Of a DNA stretch of 64,000 nt, positions 49,101-60,492 are shown piece by piece. Positions within the stretch are counted from its first letter, which is position 1, and every line of letters starts with the position of its first letter. The DNA is from Blastobasis lacticolella. Lineage: Eukaryota > Arthropoda > Insecta > Lepidoptera > Blastobasidae. Made by a program: the position numbers and the translations under genes. Below the pieces are notes generated by a model that did no database searches, was not told where the DNA came from, and saw only the letters and a program-made list of their open reading frames with translations. The stretch covers positions 15,290,173 through 15,354,172 of the forward strand of contig LR990045.1 of the NCBI GenBank assembly GCA_905147135.1, written 5' to 3'.

Positions 49101-50829
49101 AAGAAACAATCATCAAATATCATAGGCTCTATTCGACGTTTATGTAGTGTTTATAGTCTGTATGAAAACGCAAGCCCATGGTGTATAGGGAGCCCGGCGC
49201 CCGGAGGTGGCGGCCGCGCCGCCCGAGGTGTAAACGCCGCCGCCGCCGCTCACGCCCGCAACCACCAATTTTCTCGCCCAAACCAACGATTTAAGGCAAA
49301 AAACTAACAGCTCATTACCATAACACGCACAACACATCTCTTTAAACATTTAAAAAGCATCTCGTGAAACCGCCAACGAAATTAAAACTCGCAACTTTTT
49401 AAAGTAAAATTTCATATATTTTTTTTTCGCTACAAAAATATGATTATTTAATATAGTATAATTACTTAAGTATTCCACATACCTATGATAGTTAAAGTAT
49501 AAAATTGAATGTATTTATCGATAAATTCACAGCATATAAACAGTTTGCCTACAATAAAGTAACATCAAAGAAATAATTATATTATTTACGGAAAATTAAG
49601 AGGTTAATGAGAGATTCTGTAATAAGAAATGTAACAGCCACATGCATTATTTTAAAATAAAATTACTACTTAATTGTAAATAAATTACCTCTCGTTTCAG
49701 GCATTCGTAAGTTTAGATGCGATATACTTTTGACGTATTCATACAATAGGAAGACTTGGCAGTCAGTCTTGACTCTACTACTAGTATATTGTAAGTAGGT
49801 AAAGTATGACGCATCAAAATCTACATCATTCTCATATAAATTCCAAAACTAAGCTGGTGCATAACATTGACATATTCAACTAATACATAGATTAATTGCC
49901 ATTTCATTAATATAGTTTGCTTTGAGCACAATTAAACCTAAAAATAACACAGCAATAAAATATGTTTAACGTCGGGAAACAAATTATATCACTTTATATC
50001 GAATACTGGTTTGCGTTTAACTTTGAACTCATTATTTAAAGCAAATTATTTTTATACCTATTACATTTCACTTTCTACCTAATTGAAGGTATAAAATTAA
50101 ATCTAGACTTGTATCAGAATGGAATGATCATGTGCTGACTATCTCTCTAGGTAGTACAAACATAAATGGTTGCAAGAACTCAAATATATTTCAATCACTA
50201 TCGAAAAATAACATAGGTCAATTTTACTTCATTTGTACATACCTACTGTGGAGGAACTGGTAAAATTGACTGATGTTTTATTTTGTAAATGGTTACAAAC
50301 CGCGGTTACAGGGGGCCAAATGGTATATTTCTTCTCATAATTTCATGATTACCCAATAACCTTTGTAAAAATAAAATAGAAAAATAAAGACAAAAATCTA
50401 CGTCCAATATTAGTTGTTAAAATGACAATAGGAACGATAAACTTGCATTGTCAACTTTATCTAACATTTATACATTTCTATCTAACTTTAATTAATTCAT
50501 AATAAGATCATAAAATGACCTCACGTAATCAAACAATCACAGTCCGCCATTTTATTCCTGCTTGAAACGTCTTTGGTTCCGTTTGCCTGCACCAGCGACA
50601 TTACCAGAGACAATGACGGTAAAACAGCACCTCGTTATCGTAATATTATAAAAGATACACTCTTTCTAGATACATTTTTTAAGATAGATTCTTCCGTTAC
50701 GTTAAAATAGAACATTCTATAGGTCTGATTTGCGGCACAGATATAGCTGAATGAACTAACATACCTTTATCTTCTTTTTTTACCGAATGGAGCACGTTAC
50801 CTGCGCGTGTGTTCCCTGATCATTATAGT

Positions 50830-50935
50830 ATATAAGCCTAGGCTGCAAATAGGCTGTTCCTGGGCATGCTCCACTTACCACCAGGTAAGATGGCAGACAA
50901 ATGCCTGGCTAGTTCTTTTAATAAAAAAAAAACGA
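50830..50935 (+). mobile_element. LINE 3' UTR with poly-A tail
   Basis: AGGCTGTTCCTGGGCATGCT, TACCACCAGGTAAGATGGC, TGCCTGGCTAG and a poly-A run; same family as 15215-15480. Confidence 0.75.
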
Positions 50936-51352
50936 ATAATATAATGTGAAATAGAGATACATGTTATGACTACAAAGAGTACAATTCGCAAAATAAAAGT
51001 ACGAGTACAACTCAACTTGCTTCTTATTTTTTTATAAGGCTGAGCTACAGAAACGAAATTAAAAACATAATTCAGACATAATTTGTTATGTTGGCGACGG
51101 ATTACTTCGTACGTGGAATATTTTATAAGAGCTTTAAAAACCAGTTACGTTCAGCCAATCACAGATTGTCTTTTAATTATAATACTATGAAACGAACCAA
51201 TTTGGAATTGTTCCTCGGTAACACCTTGTTACGATTTATTTTTGTGTCAATAAATCGATGACAGTTTTAACACCGCTAAGACTTCTTGAGGTTTCATTTA
51301 CTTACGTTAAATTATCTGATAAATTAAAACACTTTTGTCACAAGTTTCTCTA

Positions 51353-51391
51353 TAATTAATTATAATATAATATATTATAGTTAATTATAAT
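51353..51391. repeat. AT-rich palindrome
   Basis: About 19-bp arms of TATAATTAATTATAATATA type with one mismatch and almost no loop. AT-richness lowers its significance. Confidence 0.7.
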
Positions 51392-52549
51392 AAGCTTAAT
51401 ATATTGCTACAGGTTTCGAAGAAATCTGATGGCTGATGTTTTTAGTGTTTTAATTTATCATACAATGGACTTCCATCAACAATGCGCTGCACAAAGTATT
51501 GCCTAGTTAATTTATCCCTTTTTGAAGGTTAAATAAAGTAAAGGAAACTAAATGATTTCATATTTGCTAGACCCGCAAACTCGCTTCACGAAACTTAACA
51601 AACTGCCGTGAATTTTTAATAACTTGGATTCTATAAAGACAACAACAAAGGCTGCTCTTATAACATAATAGATAACTGTTAAACTTTAGCATGAAGTATG
51701 GATATTCCAAAACTAAATTCATAATTCATTTATTGCCATAAATATAATATACTGTAACGCGTATTTATTTATTGCGTATAATAAAATTGTCCTACTAAAT
51801 TAAAACCCCGATAAATAATTAAATAATTCAATCGGTTGACATGTCATAAAAGTTGCTCTGGAGCTCTACTGTGCCACCAGAATGAGTAAGATGAAGAACA
51901 CAACATTATCCTTCATGTTCACTGGCAGTGGATCCATTGGTCGGAAAATCTCAAATCTTACACAAATCAGAAAAGAATGGGACATTAGCCAGGACATAAA
52001 AGCTCCTTGGTCTGCACAAGGGTCAGTAGTTTATTTGGTGTCTTGTAATTGTGTCAACTACTGTCTTGAGATCACTCCTTGAGATCTCGCCAACTATTTT
52101 CTAACCCTCTTTCCGTCGCACTTGAAGCAACTTTAAGCTTCCTTTTGAGGCCCTTAGTCACCAATAACTGAAAGTTATTAGAGTTCCTCTTAGCGTTTCA
52201 ATGACAAACACTTTAATGTAGTGGCCAAAAACTTAGCTACATTGACAGTTATTGGAGTTTATCTATGGTTAAGTTACTATAAAAGGTTCTTTTCAATTCT
52301 GATTTGTGTCGAATAACATTATACATTTTCGCGGCGATTCTAGTACTATTAAATTCCGTAGCGGCGCTGTAAAGATCTCTCCATAAAATACATTGCGGTT
52401 CACAGACCAGCGGGAATGTGTCAATAGGTCTAATTCAGTCTAAACCACAGACACAAACCCAGACAAATAAACAGAACAACATTCTCATCCTTCCCCATAA
52501 TATCCACTGCTTCTCTTCCTCTTCCAGAAGGAAATGTTTTTCTCTAATA

Positions 52550-52600
52550 AACTGGCAGGATGGCGGGTATTGTATTAAAAACTCTGCCATCTTGCCAGTT
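52550..52600. repeat. hairpin, 15-bp stem with one G-T pair
   Basis: AACTGGCAGGATGGC (52550-52564) pairs with GCCATCTTGCCAGTT (52586-52600), leaving a 21-nt loop. It sits beyond the 3' end of the SLC17-like gene. Confidence 0.88.
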
Positions 52601-52974
52601 AATCGCACATTTGTCACTATTGGCCAATTGGCGACATGCCTAGGCAAACGATTTTTTAACCAGACACTAGCATTTACATTTCATTGATAACGCCGCAAGG
52701 AGGATGCAGCATACCGCGGGAAGCTAGCTGATTATGAGTCCTAAAGCTTTCAGAATAAGGTTTAATATCAGTTCTGCTTGCAAATCTACAGTAGTGGCTG
52801 GTCTTAATATACGGAGCTGGTTTCTGCGATGACTAAGTATGAGCAAAGAGGGTTTTTCGGTTTCAAAAATATATCAGATAGCGCTTCTGCGGCGTAGGGT
52901 CTGTCCCAATATTGCCTTGCTATTGGCCAGACACGACAACTGGAACTTCCGTCCATTCTAGCCAAAGACACGGC

Positions 52975-52980
52975 TTTATT
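52975..52980 (-). terminator. candidate polyadenylation signal of the SLC17-like gene
   Basis: Minus-strand AATAAA about 130 nt after the stop codon; the nearest good candidate for the 3' end. Confidence 0.45.
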
Positions 52981-53107
52981 TTGACAGAAAACCTCACAGC
53001 TCGGTAGCGCCATCTGGTGGATTTAAAAGGGACGAAAACTCATATTAAAATAATAAGAAATGGAAATACGTCGAAGGTTTTCCTTGTCGCCGGCGCCAGC
53101 GCCGTTT

Positions 53108-53182
53108 CTACGACTCGTTGTACATGAGGCTCTCGACCGGCGCGTCTGTGGTCATATCGTCGTCGCTTGGCCGCGACCAATC
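53108..53182 (-). CDS. SLC17-like transporter exon f (cytoplasmic tail and stop)
   Basis: 24 codons plus TAG: DWSRPSDDDMTTDAPVESLM then YNES. An acidic, hydrophilic C-terminal tail directly follows the STEEQ end of exon e, as in related proteins. The acceptor is TTCTGTGACAG. Confidence 0.88.
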   Translation of the reverse strand, partial: DWSRPSDDDMTTDAPVESLMYNES

Positions 53183-56100
53183 CTGTCACAGAACGAAATC
53201 GGTGTTAATTTAAAATTGGACTTTCAAATTCTATGAAGCAAAGTAGCGATCCATAGTCTCTGCCTATCCCACCTGTGGGGCACAGGTGCGAGTAAAATTA
53301 CACTAGTACAAGCAATGTATTGCTGGTGTGTCTAATCTGTATCAAAGGCAAAATTCAGTTCGGTTTTATACCACGCGCCAAGGTTTTTGCAAATAAATAC
53401 TACTCATAAACAGGGCTAAATGTCATATTTCTACATTAAAACCACTGGCTTGTTCCATAAAAACGAACTAAAACTAATCGTGCCGTCCAGGCGGGTGGGA
53501 TATGGACCATATCGCGATAGAATCATATTATTTTTGATACCGTATCGCCGCTATATTCACAAATGAAAAGTTAAATCATCTGTCGTAACAGCACAAGGAG
53601 CACAGGTGTGCTCGCGAGATAAAATAATAATAATAATGGTTATTATTTTTATTAAAAACCTTTTCAGATATCGGGTTTGTTACCACGGTTAGTATTGATT
53701 TTACCTCGATATTTCGACACAGTTGCATGTTACCAACCGTGGTCAGAAATCCGATAAAATGTGTAGTGAAAGTGTAGTTCCCACGAACGTCTTAAAACCT
53801 ATACAGATATGTTTGTATAAAAAAAGCTACTGACCTGTTCTTCAGTACTGGCGAAGAATAAGTAGAACAGATTAGCGCCAAGATCGATGGCCGCCGCTAA
53901 GTAGAACACTTCGCGCCACTGGCCCAGTGTTTGCTGACAATTCACAAACAAATTAATAGATTGCTATTTATATTTATACTCAAGCTAGTTAAAAAATAAG
54001 AGGATATTACATATTGATGTATTAGATAAGCGATAACGGCGATGAACGGCAATAACGGAAATGATGAGTCGTGTAGGCATGCTCCATCATCAGCCGCATC
54101 GTCACTTACCAGGAGAGGTAGCGGTAAAATGCCTGGCTAGTCCAATTTTACAAAAAAATCTTGGATGTTACCGTCGATAAAAACATAAACAAGGAAGATC
54201 CTTAAGTTTGTTTTTATTATTGTCTAGGGAGGCACACAGACTGACGTTCCCCCTGATGGAAAACGGCCACCGTATGTGTTGCAGGTATGTTCTTACAAGA
54301 GCGTGTAAGAACGTACCGTATTTCCCTTTTTTGGTTAACAAATCCAAATGTAAGCGAAACCGATACACTTTTGTGGGTGAATATACTTTCACCTTCACTA
54401 GTTTTCTTTTTTTTTATATATATTTTACAAGACATTTGACCGCCTCACCTGTTGGCAAGTGACTTATATAACCGATATAAAAACTGGTGGTACTAACTTG
54501 TAGTTATTGCCAAGTAAAATCTATGTCTATGTCTAACCTGATCACTAGCGATGATCCTGCCGATGACGGAGGGCGCGAGGAAGCCGCAGATGTTGCTGGC
54601 GGCGTTCGTGATCCCGTACATGGTTCCCGCAAACTGCGGCGACAAGTCGATGTGGTTCATCTGGTAGCCTGAGGAACAGATACAAGGTTAGATCGAGTCA
54701 TCATATCAGCCACAAGACGCCAACTGCTGGGCGTAGGCCCCCCAGAGATCTCCACAAACACCGGTCGTGTGCTTTCCGCGTCCAGCTGGTACCAGCGATC
54801 TTTAACAGATCGTCGGTCCACCTTGTGGGAGGCCTACCCACGCTGCGCCTTCCAATACGTGGTTGCCACTCGAGAAATTTACTTATCGGTTAGATCGAGT
54901 ATTTGTCACTTTATTTCTTTATTGTTAACAAACATGGTATAACAAAACAGGTAACAGAGATGTACAGTACAAAGGCAAAGAGTCTACCATCTATAACTCC
55001 ATATATAACTCATTAGGTATTAGTTTTTTATTACTAGTTTTTGTTCGACAAATACTACTATTCATAAATAATTTAAACTATTTGTATCTTTAAAAAATCA
55101 CATATTTCGGACCTAAAGGAAATAGTATTGTTGTGTCAGGAATTCGTTATTTGGAGAGAAACACTGATTTCCGAAGGAAGTTCCGAAGGTTTATTCTCTT
55201 TCATGGTTTCCATAACAAGCTAAACTTCCACAATGTCAGGTCTCTTATAGTCTGTAGGTATCCGCAGGTTATCGTTCGGTATTCGCTCCTTCTTCTCTAT
55301 TCGAGTTACCTCTCCGGTAGTCAAAACTAAACTGTCTCGCGCTACCATTTCTTCATCTTCTCGCGCGTGCGCGGAGCGCACGTGCGGGGAGACCGCTTCT
55401 GGGCGAGGCCCACTGGCGGTGATTTGCTTGCGCGGCCCGTAGAAACGGGCCGGTCGTTGAGGTTGGCGCCTTCGTCACCTCCCCCGCGGTCGGGCGCACT
55501 GGGCGCGGGACCGGCGTAGGGCGGCTTCCAGGCGCGAACGTCAGGGGCTGCCACTGGCGTGGCAGAGGCGTCGCCGGAGCCTGCAGGCGTCGACCTCGTG
55601 AGGGACTTCCTGCGGCTGCCGGGGGTCTCGTCCGGAGGTGGGGGCCGCGGGACATAGTCGCTCAACGGCCCCCGCGTTGCTGCCCAATTGCGGCTAACGC
55701 TCGGGGCCCGGCGCAGTTAGATCCGTCGACCCGGAGGGACGGAAATGCAGCGCCGGGCAGTCGATCCGGTGGGGTTGGCCGCCGGGCGCAGTACGCGCGC
55801 CGGCGGCGGGCGTCAGTCAGGTGGGGTGCCGCGAGCGGTGCTCAGCGGCCGTAGAGTCCGGTGGGGGTGGGGTGCAGGGTCTCAACCCGAAGGGAGTCCT
55901 CCTGCACCCGATGTCAAATCAGGGAGGGCGTCGTGTCCGGTGTGGCGTCGCCGTTGACGGCGATGAGTCGACGGCGACGCGGCGTCAAGTTGTGGCCGCG
56001 CGGCGGCTACGCGATTCGCGGTCCGCGGGTGCGCGTGCGCGGCGCGGCGGGGTGTAGGGCGCTTCTCAGCGCGGCGTCGTCGGTGGGGGACCGCCACTTC

Positions 56101-59100
56101 AACGGGCTCTCATTGGAGAGCCCGGAGTGACGGTCGGGGTGCGGACGGTCTCGCGCCTAGAGACTGCGTCCGCTGGTCTGGATCGGTGGATTCGGCGATC
56201 GGGAGGTACGTCGCGCCCGCACAGCCCGAATCCAGCCCGGCGTTGGCTGGATGGCGGCGGCGGCCCCGTCGGCGGGGTTAGACGACGGCGGGGCGCATGT
56301 GCCGCGACACAACATCATGTTGTGCGCGACACATTGTTGTGGGCTCGTGTGCGGCTCGTCGGCTCGGCGGGCGGAGGGAACAGGCGCGGTGGTGCTCGAC
56401 CTCACGGCGGCGCGGTGCTCGACGTCTGCTAGCGGCGCGGCGTAGGCTGATCCTCTCGCGCTACGCCGGCTGGCTGCCGTTTATATACCCCGGCCCCGAT
56501 ACCAGAATATTCTAGCCCCGACGTTGTTCGCGTATAGCCGCGGAGAATGGGTCTATTACAGACGGCTGTGTGTCAAGCAGCTTTGGACCTTATGACTTAG
56601 TTCATAAGTGCATTCTGGCTTGTCAATTTTATTTATGACGCCGCAAGTACCGAGTTCACGTTCTCGATACGAACCCGCGACAGTATAGTCCGATATAGAT
56701 GTGTCTCTTTTAATCCTTCTGATCGTAACGGTAAATGCCGGCTCAAAGGCTAAGGGTAAATCTGACAGCCAGGCCCTGGTCTTCTACTAGGAAAATGCTT
56801 TCAGATTTACTAAAAGCGCTTACCTACCAGAAACCTTCATTCAAAAAGTGTGGTGTTTTGGCTTTTTACGCGCGGCGACAGCCATTCGACCCACACAACC
56901 TGTTAAGGAATAGCCGACTTGACGGAGCCTCGTCTGTCTGTCAGTCTGCGAGCAGGTGAGGTTGGCTTGGACCCCTGGGATGGTGGTGGGGCCCCGTATC
57001 CCCCGTGATAATGTTGTGCGCGTGTGTTATTAGCCATTGACATTAGGGACATACCAAATAATCATCTGGTCTTATCCCTAAAAGTTGTTTGACATTCTAT
57101 AAACCAATTTCAGTAAAAATATTTTTGTCTATATCTTATTGAGTGACTCAAATGATTGAATTTGAAAACAAATGACAATCCATATTTTAGCGTAACGTCA
57201 AATAACTTTTAGGACTTTTATTTATTATATTTTCTTCGGAAAACAAAGGAGTACATAATAGCTAAATAGAATCAGTACAATGAATTTATCGACCATTTAC
57301 ATGTTTTCGCAAAATAATATGTGTTCGAGAGCATTTTCTAAATTCTTTGTAAAACCGACTTTCACTTATTTCTTTTTTCACCGGTTACTTTTGCGAGTGA
57401 GCTTGGTGGGTCTGATTGAAATTGGTAGTCAAGTACGTTCTGCTATCTTGTTGTTATTGGTTTAAGCATTTCACAAAATTTTTGAGTTTCGGTATGTGAA
57501 TACTGGTGGGTAGAATCGTATTTTTAAATATAGTTTAAGTGTAATGTTGTTGTAAATTTTTATGCACCGCCTGCAATTTTTATTACCAGTTTTCGGGGTA
57601 GACTGGTAGATAAAGCTACAAAGCTTTAAGTCCACCTTTGTACTATTTTGTGCATAAAGTATTAAATAAATAAATAAATAAATAAATATGCATATTAGAA
57701 TAAAATTAGTGGAATTATTCAGGATCCAAGGATACCCTTAGGGGATGCCTACTGACCGGAGTAGGCAGCGCCGCCGAAGACCGAGGTGATAGTGAGTAGC
57801 AGCATGACCGCCACGCGGTCGCAGCCGGCCCACGCGATGCCCAGCAGGCCCATCGCCGGCACGAACGCCGCTGCAAGGGAAACGGAATTTTTTTATACCA
57901 CAAAGGTAGCAGCTTCCCGCCCGCCTGATGGTAAGCAGTCACCGCAGCCTATGGACGTTTGCAATACCAGGGGCATCACCCACGCGTTGCGACCCCGTAA
58001 AAACCTTTTTACCCATTTCTTGAAGAACTCGCATGTTGTACTCTCCAGGGAAGACCTCTCCAGGTGGTACATTCCACAACCTTAGTGGCTTTACATACAT
58101 AAATATAAACATACATACACACTCATACCAGTATCCGAGAGGGGTAGGCAGAGAGCCAGAGTCTATCAAGTACCACAAGCTACGATCCTGACACACCTCT
58201 TCTGCCACTTCCATATTCGTAGGTACATATTTCCATAAGTGATTTTATGTGGTGGCAGATCCAACGCTGTGGACGGACCAAGTTAGCAGGCTTTTGATGG
58301 GCCCCTTCGCTAGTGCACAAGAAAAGCAGCCATAATGAAAAAATTGCGACGACTAATGAAGCGCGCCACCTACCAATAACGACCACGACCACTGTGCCAA
58401 GAGTCCTACGACTAAGAAGAAGAAGAGTACTCTGTCAAGACTGAGGAGTCCGCCTGGGTAACCTACCTTTCTGCCGTCTAGCAACAATGATTGCACTGTG
58501 GTGTTCTGGTTTGAAGGATAAGATATCCAGCGCAATTACAAGGAACGTGCGGTTCTGCATTTTTATTACATGCAGCCTAGATGTTATGGGCAGTTACCGC
58601 ACACCATCAGGTGGGTTAAAACAGTTTACAACGTTTACTCACCCACAGTGTTCCACAGTTTCATGCTGTTGAGCCTCGAGATCCAGCCTCTCGCCAGCAG
58701 GCAGTCGGCGAATATGCTGATTACAATGCCGCCGACCCACCCCGTCAGGTACGGCAATGCTGACAGGCGGGCGTTCTGGTAAAAGGCATAGAAGGCGGTT
58801 ACGGGATAGACACTCATTCCTAGCGCTACAGGTAATGTTTAGCCAGGATCTACAGCTACTGAATTATGACATTCAGGCAGAAACAACAATTACAAAAAAT
58901 CAAAATGATATTGTTTTCCACTCCCACCTTTCACTTCTTATTTTTGTAGTAAATAGGGGTAGTAGATTTAAATGTTATCTAATTGGCTGAACTGAACGGC
59001 TGTGGTGTGGCTATTTGGTTTTAATTAATCTGGTCAGGGTAGTAGTAAATTGAGCAAACTGTTTTTGATAGGCGATCAAATGTAAAGGGCGCTAGTAGAC

Positions 59101-59719
59101 TGAACGGCTATTGATAATTTTGTTTTTATTGATCTGAGGGCGTATCGGCTATCTCAGTGGACAACTGAATTTAACATAAAAAAATCTGACACTACTCTAA
59201 TTTGGTAGACGCTATTGCCAGTTTTCAACGTAGATGACGTGGTGTAGAATTATCTAGTGTCAAATACAGTTGTCAACTGAGTTAGCCAATAGCCCCGCTG
59301 GTCAGGGATACAAGATTTTCTTTTTTCGAATGGTAGGTATTTAGTAAGTAATTGGACAAATCGAACAACAATTATATACATATATAGGATCTACTTGGCT
59401 TACCTATCACAATTTTTGTACCACTACAGGTAATGGTCTGAGTCGTTAGGAAACCAAAGTCTGGCAAAAGTCGCCTGTATTATGCTGGTAGTATGGCCGA
59501 GGATCTCTTGCACCTATAGAACCGTGAATTCATGTGTACAATAGGTTAATAACTCACGGAAACAATGTCGAAGTGCAGTATATTGTTCATGTAAGTGGGC
59601 AGCTCTGTGAGCTGCGTGTAGAACAGCCACGACTGGCCGCACTGCGCGATGAGGATCGCCCACAGCGGCACGCAGGTCGCGAACTTCAGCCACGGGATGG
59701 ACAGCGAAGATTTATCCAC
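53108..59719 (-). CDS. SLC17-type MFS anion transporter (sialin / phosphate cotransporter-like), C-terminal half
   Basis: Membrane transporter of the major facilitator superfamily, SLC17 group; members carry organic anions or phosphate, and the substrate here is not determinable. Join 59558-59719, 58643-58775, 57757-57870, 54538-54668, 53835-53933, 53108-53182: 714 nt, the last 237 residues plus stop. All introns are GT-AG and all phases agree. The pieces match transmembrane segments 7-12: a TM7 region ending in LPTYMNNILHFDI; NARLSALPYLTGW in TM8; AAFVPAMGLLGIAW in TM9; then YQMNHIDLSPQFAGTMYGIT and NICGFLAPSVIG, the family's hallmark TM10-11 region; and WREVFYLAAAID in TM12. A short acidic cytoplasmic tail ends ESLMYNES. 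The N-terminal six helices must lie upstream, beyond 64000. It lies 11.8 kb from hairy on the same strand, with no sign of a functional link. Confidence 0.93.
53835..53933 (-). CDS. SLC17-like transporter exon e (TM12)
   Basis: 33 codons, phase 0 at both ends: QTLGQWREVFYLAAAIDLGA through FYLFFASTEEQ. This is the family's final helix, following the QWR motif. Flanked by a TTGTCAG acceptor and a CAG|GTCAGT donor. Confidence 0.92.
54060..54475. mobile_element. two converging LINE 3' tails in a transporter intron
   Basis: 54060-54155 is a plus-oriented tail (GCATGCTCC ... TGCCTGGCTAG, A-rich). 54410-54475 is the same tail inverted (T-run, ACATTTGACCGCCTCACCTG). Confidence 0.65.
54538..54668 (-). 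CDS. SLC17-like transporter exon d (TM10-11)
   Basis: Completes a split glycine codon and reads YQMNHIDLSPQFAGTMYGIT, then NAASNICGFLAPSVIGRII and ASDQ. NHIDLSPQFAG and GFLAP are among the best-conserved SLC17 stretches. The acceptor is TGTTCCTCAG; the donor is CAG|GTTAGA. Confidence 0.94.
54695..54880 (-). pseudogene. RTE-clade LINE C-terminus in a transporter intron
   Basis: A longer copy of the 47680 element. Plus strand: CATCATATCAGCC, GATCTCCACAAAC, CAGCTGGTACCAGCG, then GTCGGTCCACCTTGTGGGAG and GGCCTACCCACGCTGCG. Confidence 0.82.
55136..55716 (-). pseudogene. protein-like, frameshifted stretch (unidentified; possibly a retroelement ORF1)
   Basis: One frame is open from 55716 to 55342 with no AUG start: it includes RNWAATRGPLSDYVPRPPPP and APDVRAWKPPYAGPAP. 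A second frame is open from 55474 to 55223 (RPARFYGPRKQITASGPRPE, then AREDEEMVARDSL and GEVTRIEKKERIPNDNL), stops at TAG 55220-55222, and runs on to TGA 55136-55138 (METMKENKPSELPSEIS). The polar, proline- and lysine-rich composition reads like one protein broken by a frameshift near 55440-55470. It lies in the 3.1 kb transporter intron on the same strand. I recognise no domain; a gag/ORF1 relic is a guess. Confidence 0.45.
55717..56520 (-). promoter_or_regulatory. GC-rich leader with TATA box and HSE-like palindrome
   Basis: Very GC-rich, in sharp contrast to its flanks. On the minus strand TATATAAA lies at 56480-56487, with the palindrome AGAATATTCT at 56504-56513 upstream of it, similar to a heat-shock element. 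The layout suits a promoter firing toward the protein-like stretch at 55716-55136. It could be the 5' end of an inserted element. Confidence 0.4.
57545..57690 (+). mobile_element. LINE 3' end with (AAAT)n tail
   Basis: GTAGACTGGTAGATAAAGCT, a TGCATAAAGTATT segment, and several AAAT units ending at 57690, just before transporter exon c. Confidence 0.6.
57757..57870 (-). CDS. SLC17-like transporter exon c (TM9-10)
   Basis: Completes a split alanine codon, then reads AFVPAMGLLGIAWAGCDRVA through SVFGGAAYS, ending one base into the next codon. The acceptor is TTTCCCTTGCAG and the donor CCG|GTCAGT. Confidence 0.92.
57890..58200. mobile_element. dispersed retroelement tails in a transporter intron
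   Basis: TTTTATACCACAAAGGTAGC, TGATGGTAAGCAGTCACCGC, CCAGGGGCATCACCCACGCG and CTTGAAGAACTCGCATG, a fuller version of the 6270 repeat. A CGAGAGGGGTAGGCAGAG repeat follows. Confidence 0.65.
58480..58622 (+). mobile_element. LINE 3' UTR fragment
   Basis: GTGTTCTGGTTTGAAGGATA then CAATTACAAG and GATGTTATGGGCAGTTACCG with CCATCAGGTGG, a widespread insect LINE 3' end; a related copy is near 48050. It ends about 20 bp from the 3' end of exon b. Confidence 0.65.
58643..58775 (-). CDS. SLC17-like transporter exon b (TM8)
   Basis: 44 codons plus one base: NARLSALPYLTGWVGG through SRLNSMKLWNTV. The family motif SALPYL identifies it. The acceptor is CTTTTACCAG and the donor G|GTGAGT. Confidence 0.93.
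59558..59719 (-). CDS. SLC17-like transporter exon a (TM7)
   Basis: 54 codons, phase 0 at both ends, from VDKSSLSIPWLKF to ILHFDIVS. The acceptor is TGTATTGCAG and the donor TCC|GTGAGT. It is the most upstream transporter exon found; the intron before it contains an opposite-strand LINE fragment only about 70 bp away. Confidence 0.92.
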
Positions 59720-59789
59720 CTGCAATACATAGGTAAGGTTCCATAGTCAATAATCATCGCAAAAAGCTAACAATTAATTAAGTGATTTT

Positions 59790-60492
59790 AAGATTGGGAT
59801 CCTCGGTGTCGACATATCGGATTGCGTGCGATTCCGGAGTCACCTGGAAGGCAAGGCCAAACTGGCTTCGAAAAAGCTTGGAGTGCTTAACCGGTCCAAG
59901 CGATACTTCACCCCAGGGCAGCGCCTGCTGCTGTACAAGGCACAAGTGCGGCCACATATGGAGTACTGTTCCCATCTTTGGGCCGGCGAAACTGCCGACC
60001 TGCTTAATCCTCTGGACTCCGTACAGAGGCGCGCCGTGCGACTTGTCGATGATCCCATACTAACACGCAAGTTGGAACCACTGGCAAACCGAAGGGACTT
60101 TGGCTCCCTGTGTGTGTTCTATCGGCTGTACAATGGGGAGTGTTCCGAGGAACTTTTCGATCTGGTGCCCACAGTACAATTCCGCCATCGCACTACCCGC
60201 CGTGGGCTTGGTACTCATCCTCACTACATAGACCCTCTGTTGGTCACGACGCGAAGGTTCGAAAGAACGTTTCTCGCTCGTACGATTCGGATGTGGAATG
60301 AGTTCCCAGCCACAGTGTTTCCTTTGGACTATGACATGGGATCGTTCAAGAGGTATATTAGAGGTCTCTTCAGAGGCGGGCAACGCATCAGTGACTCCCC
60401 TGGTGTTGCTGATGTCCATAGGCGGCGGTGACCACTTTCCATCAGGTGGCCCGCTTGCCTGTTTGTCTGCCGTATAACATAAAAAAAAAAAA
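59790..60492 (+). pseudogene. non-LTR retrotransposon, 5'-truncated, intact RT C-terminus
   Basis: An open frame of over 200 codons, antisense to the transporter: KIGILGVDISDCVRFRSHLE, LLLYKAQVRPHMEYCSHLWA, LDSVQRRAVRLVDDP, RMWNEFPATVFPLDYD and GQRISDSPGVADVHRRR, then a stop at about 60429. The 3' UTR (TTTCCATCAGGTGGCCCGCT) ends in 12 A's (60481-60492). The CR1/jockey group is likely. With no internal stops it is the youngest LINE copy in the window. It lacks the endonuclease and the RT catalytic core, so it cannot move. Confidence 0.9.

Larger units (their letters stand above)
41336..52974. other. intergenic region between the SLC17-like gene and hairy
   Basis: No gene recognised. It holds repeat copies listed separately, an (AAAT)n-tailed LINE end at 47160-47195, tails at 48040-48140 and 48440-48660, and a LINE 3' end with poly-A at 50830-50935. 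GC-rich islands lie near 42.6, 43.2 and 49.2 kb. 49380-52350 is long, AT-rich and mostly unique. Confidence 0.6.

Noticed and set aside
15041..53790. Su(H)-like sites (15041, 37667, 39241, 53777)
   Set aside because: The degenerate 9-mer is expected about four times by chance in 64 kb on two strands, so the count carries no signal.
55745..56515. Several overlapping open frames on both strands
   Set aside because: They are open in many frames at once because of extreme GC content; only the minus-strand stretch below 55716 has protein-like character.
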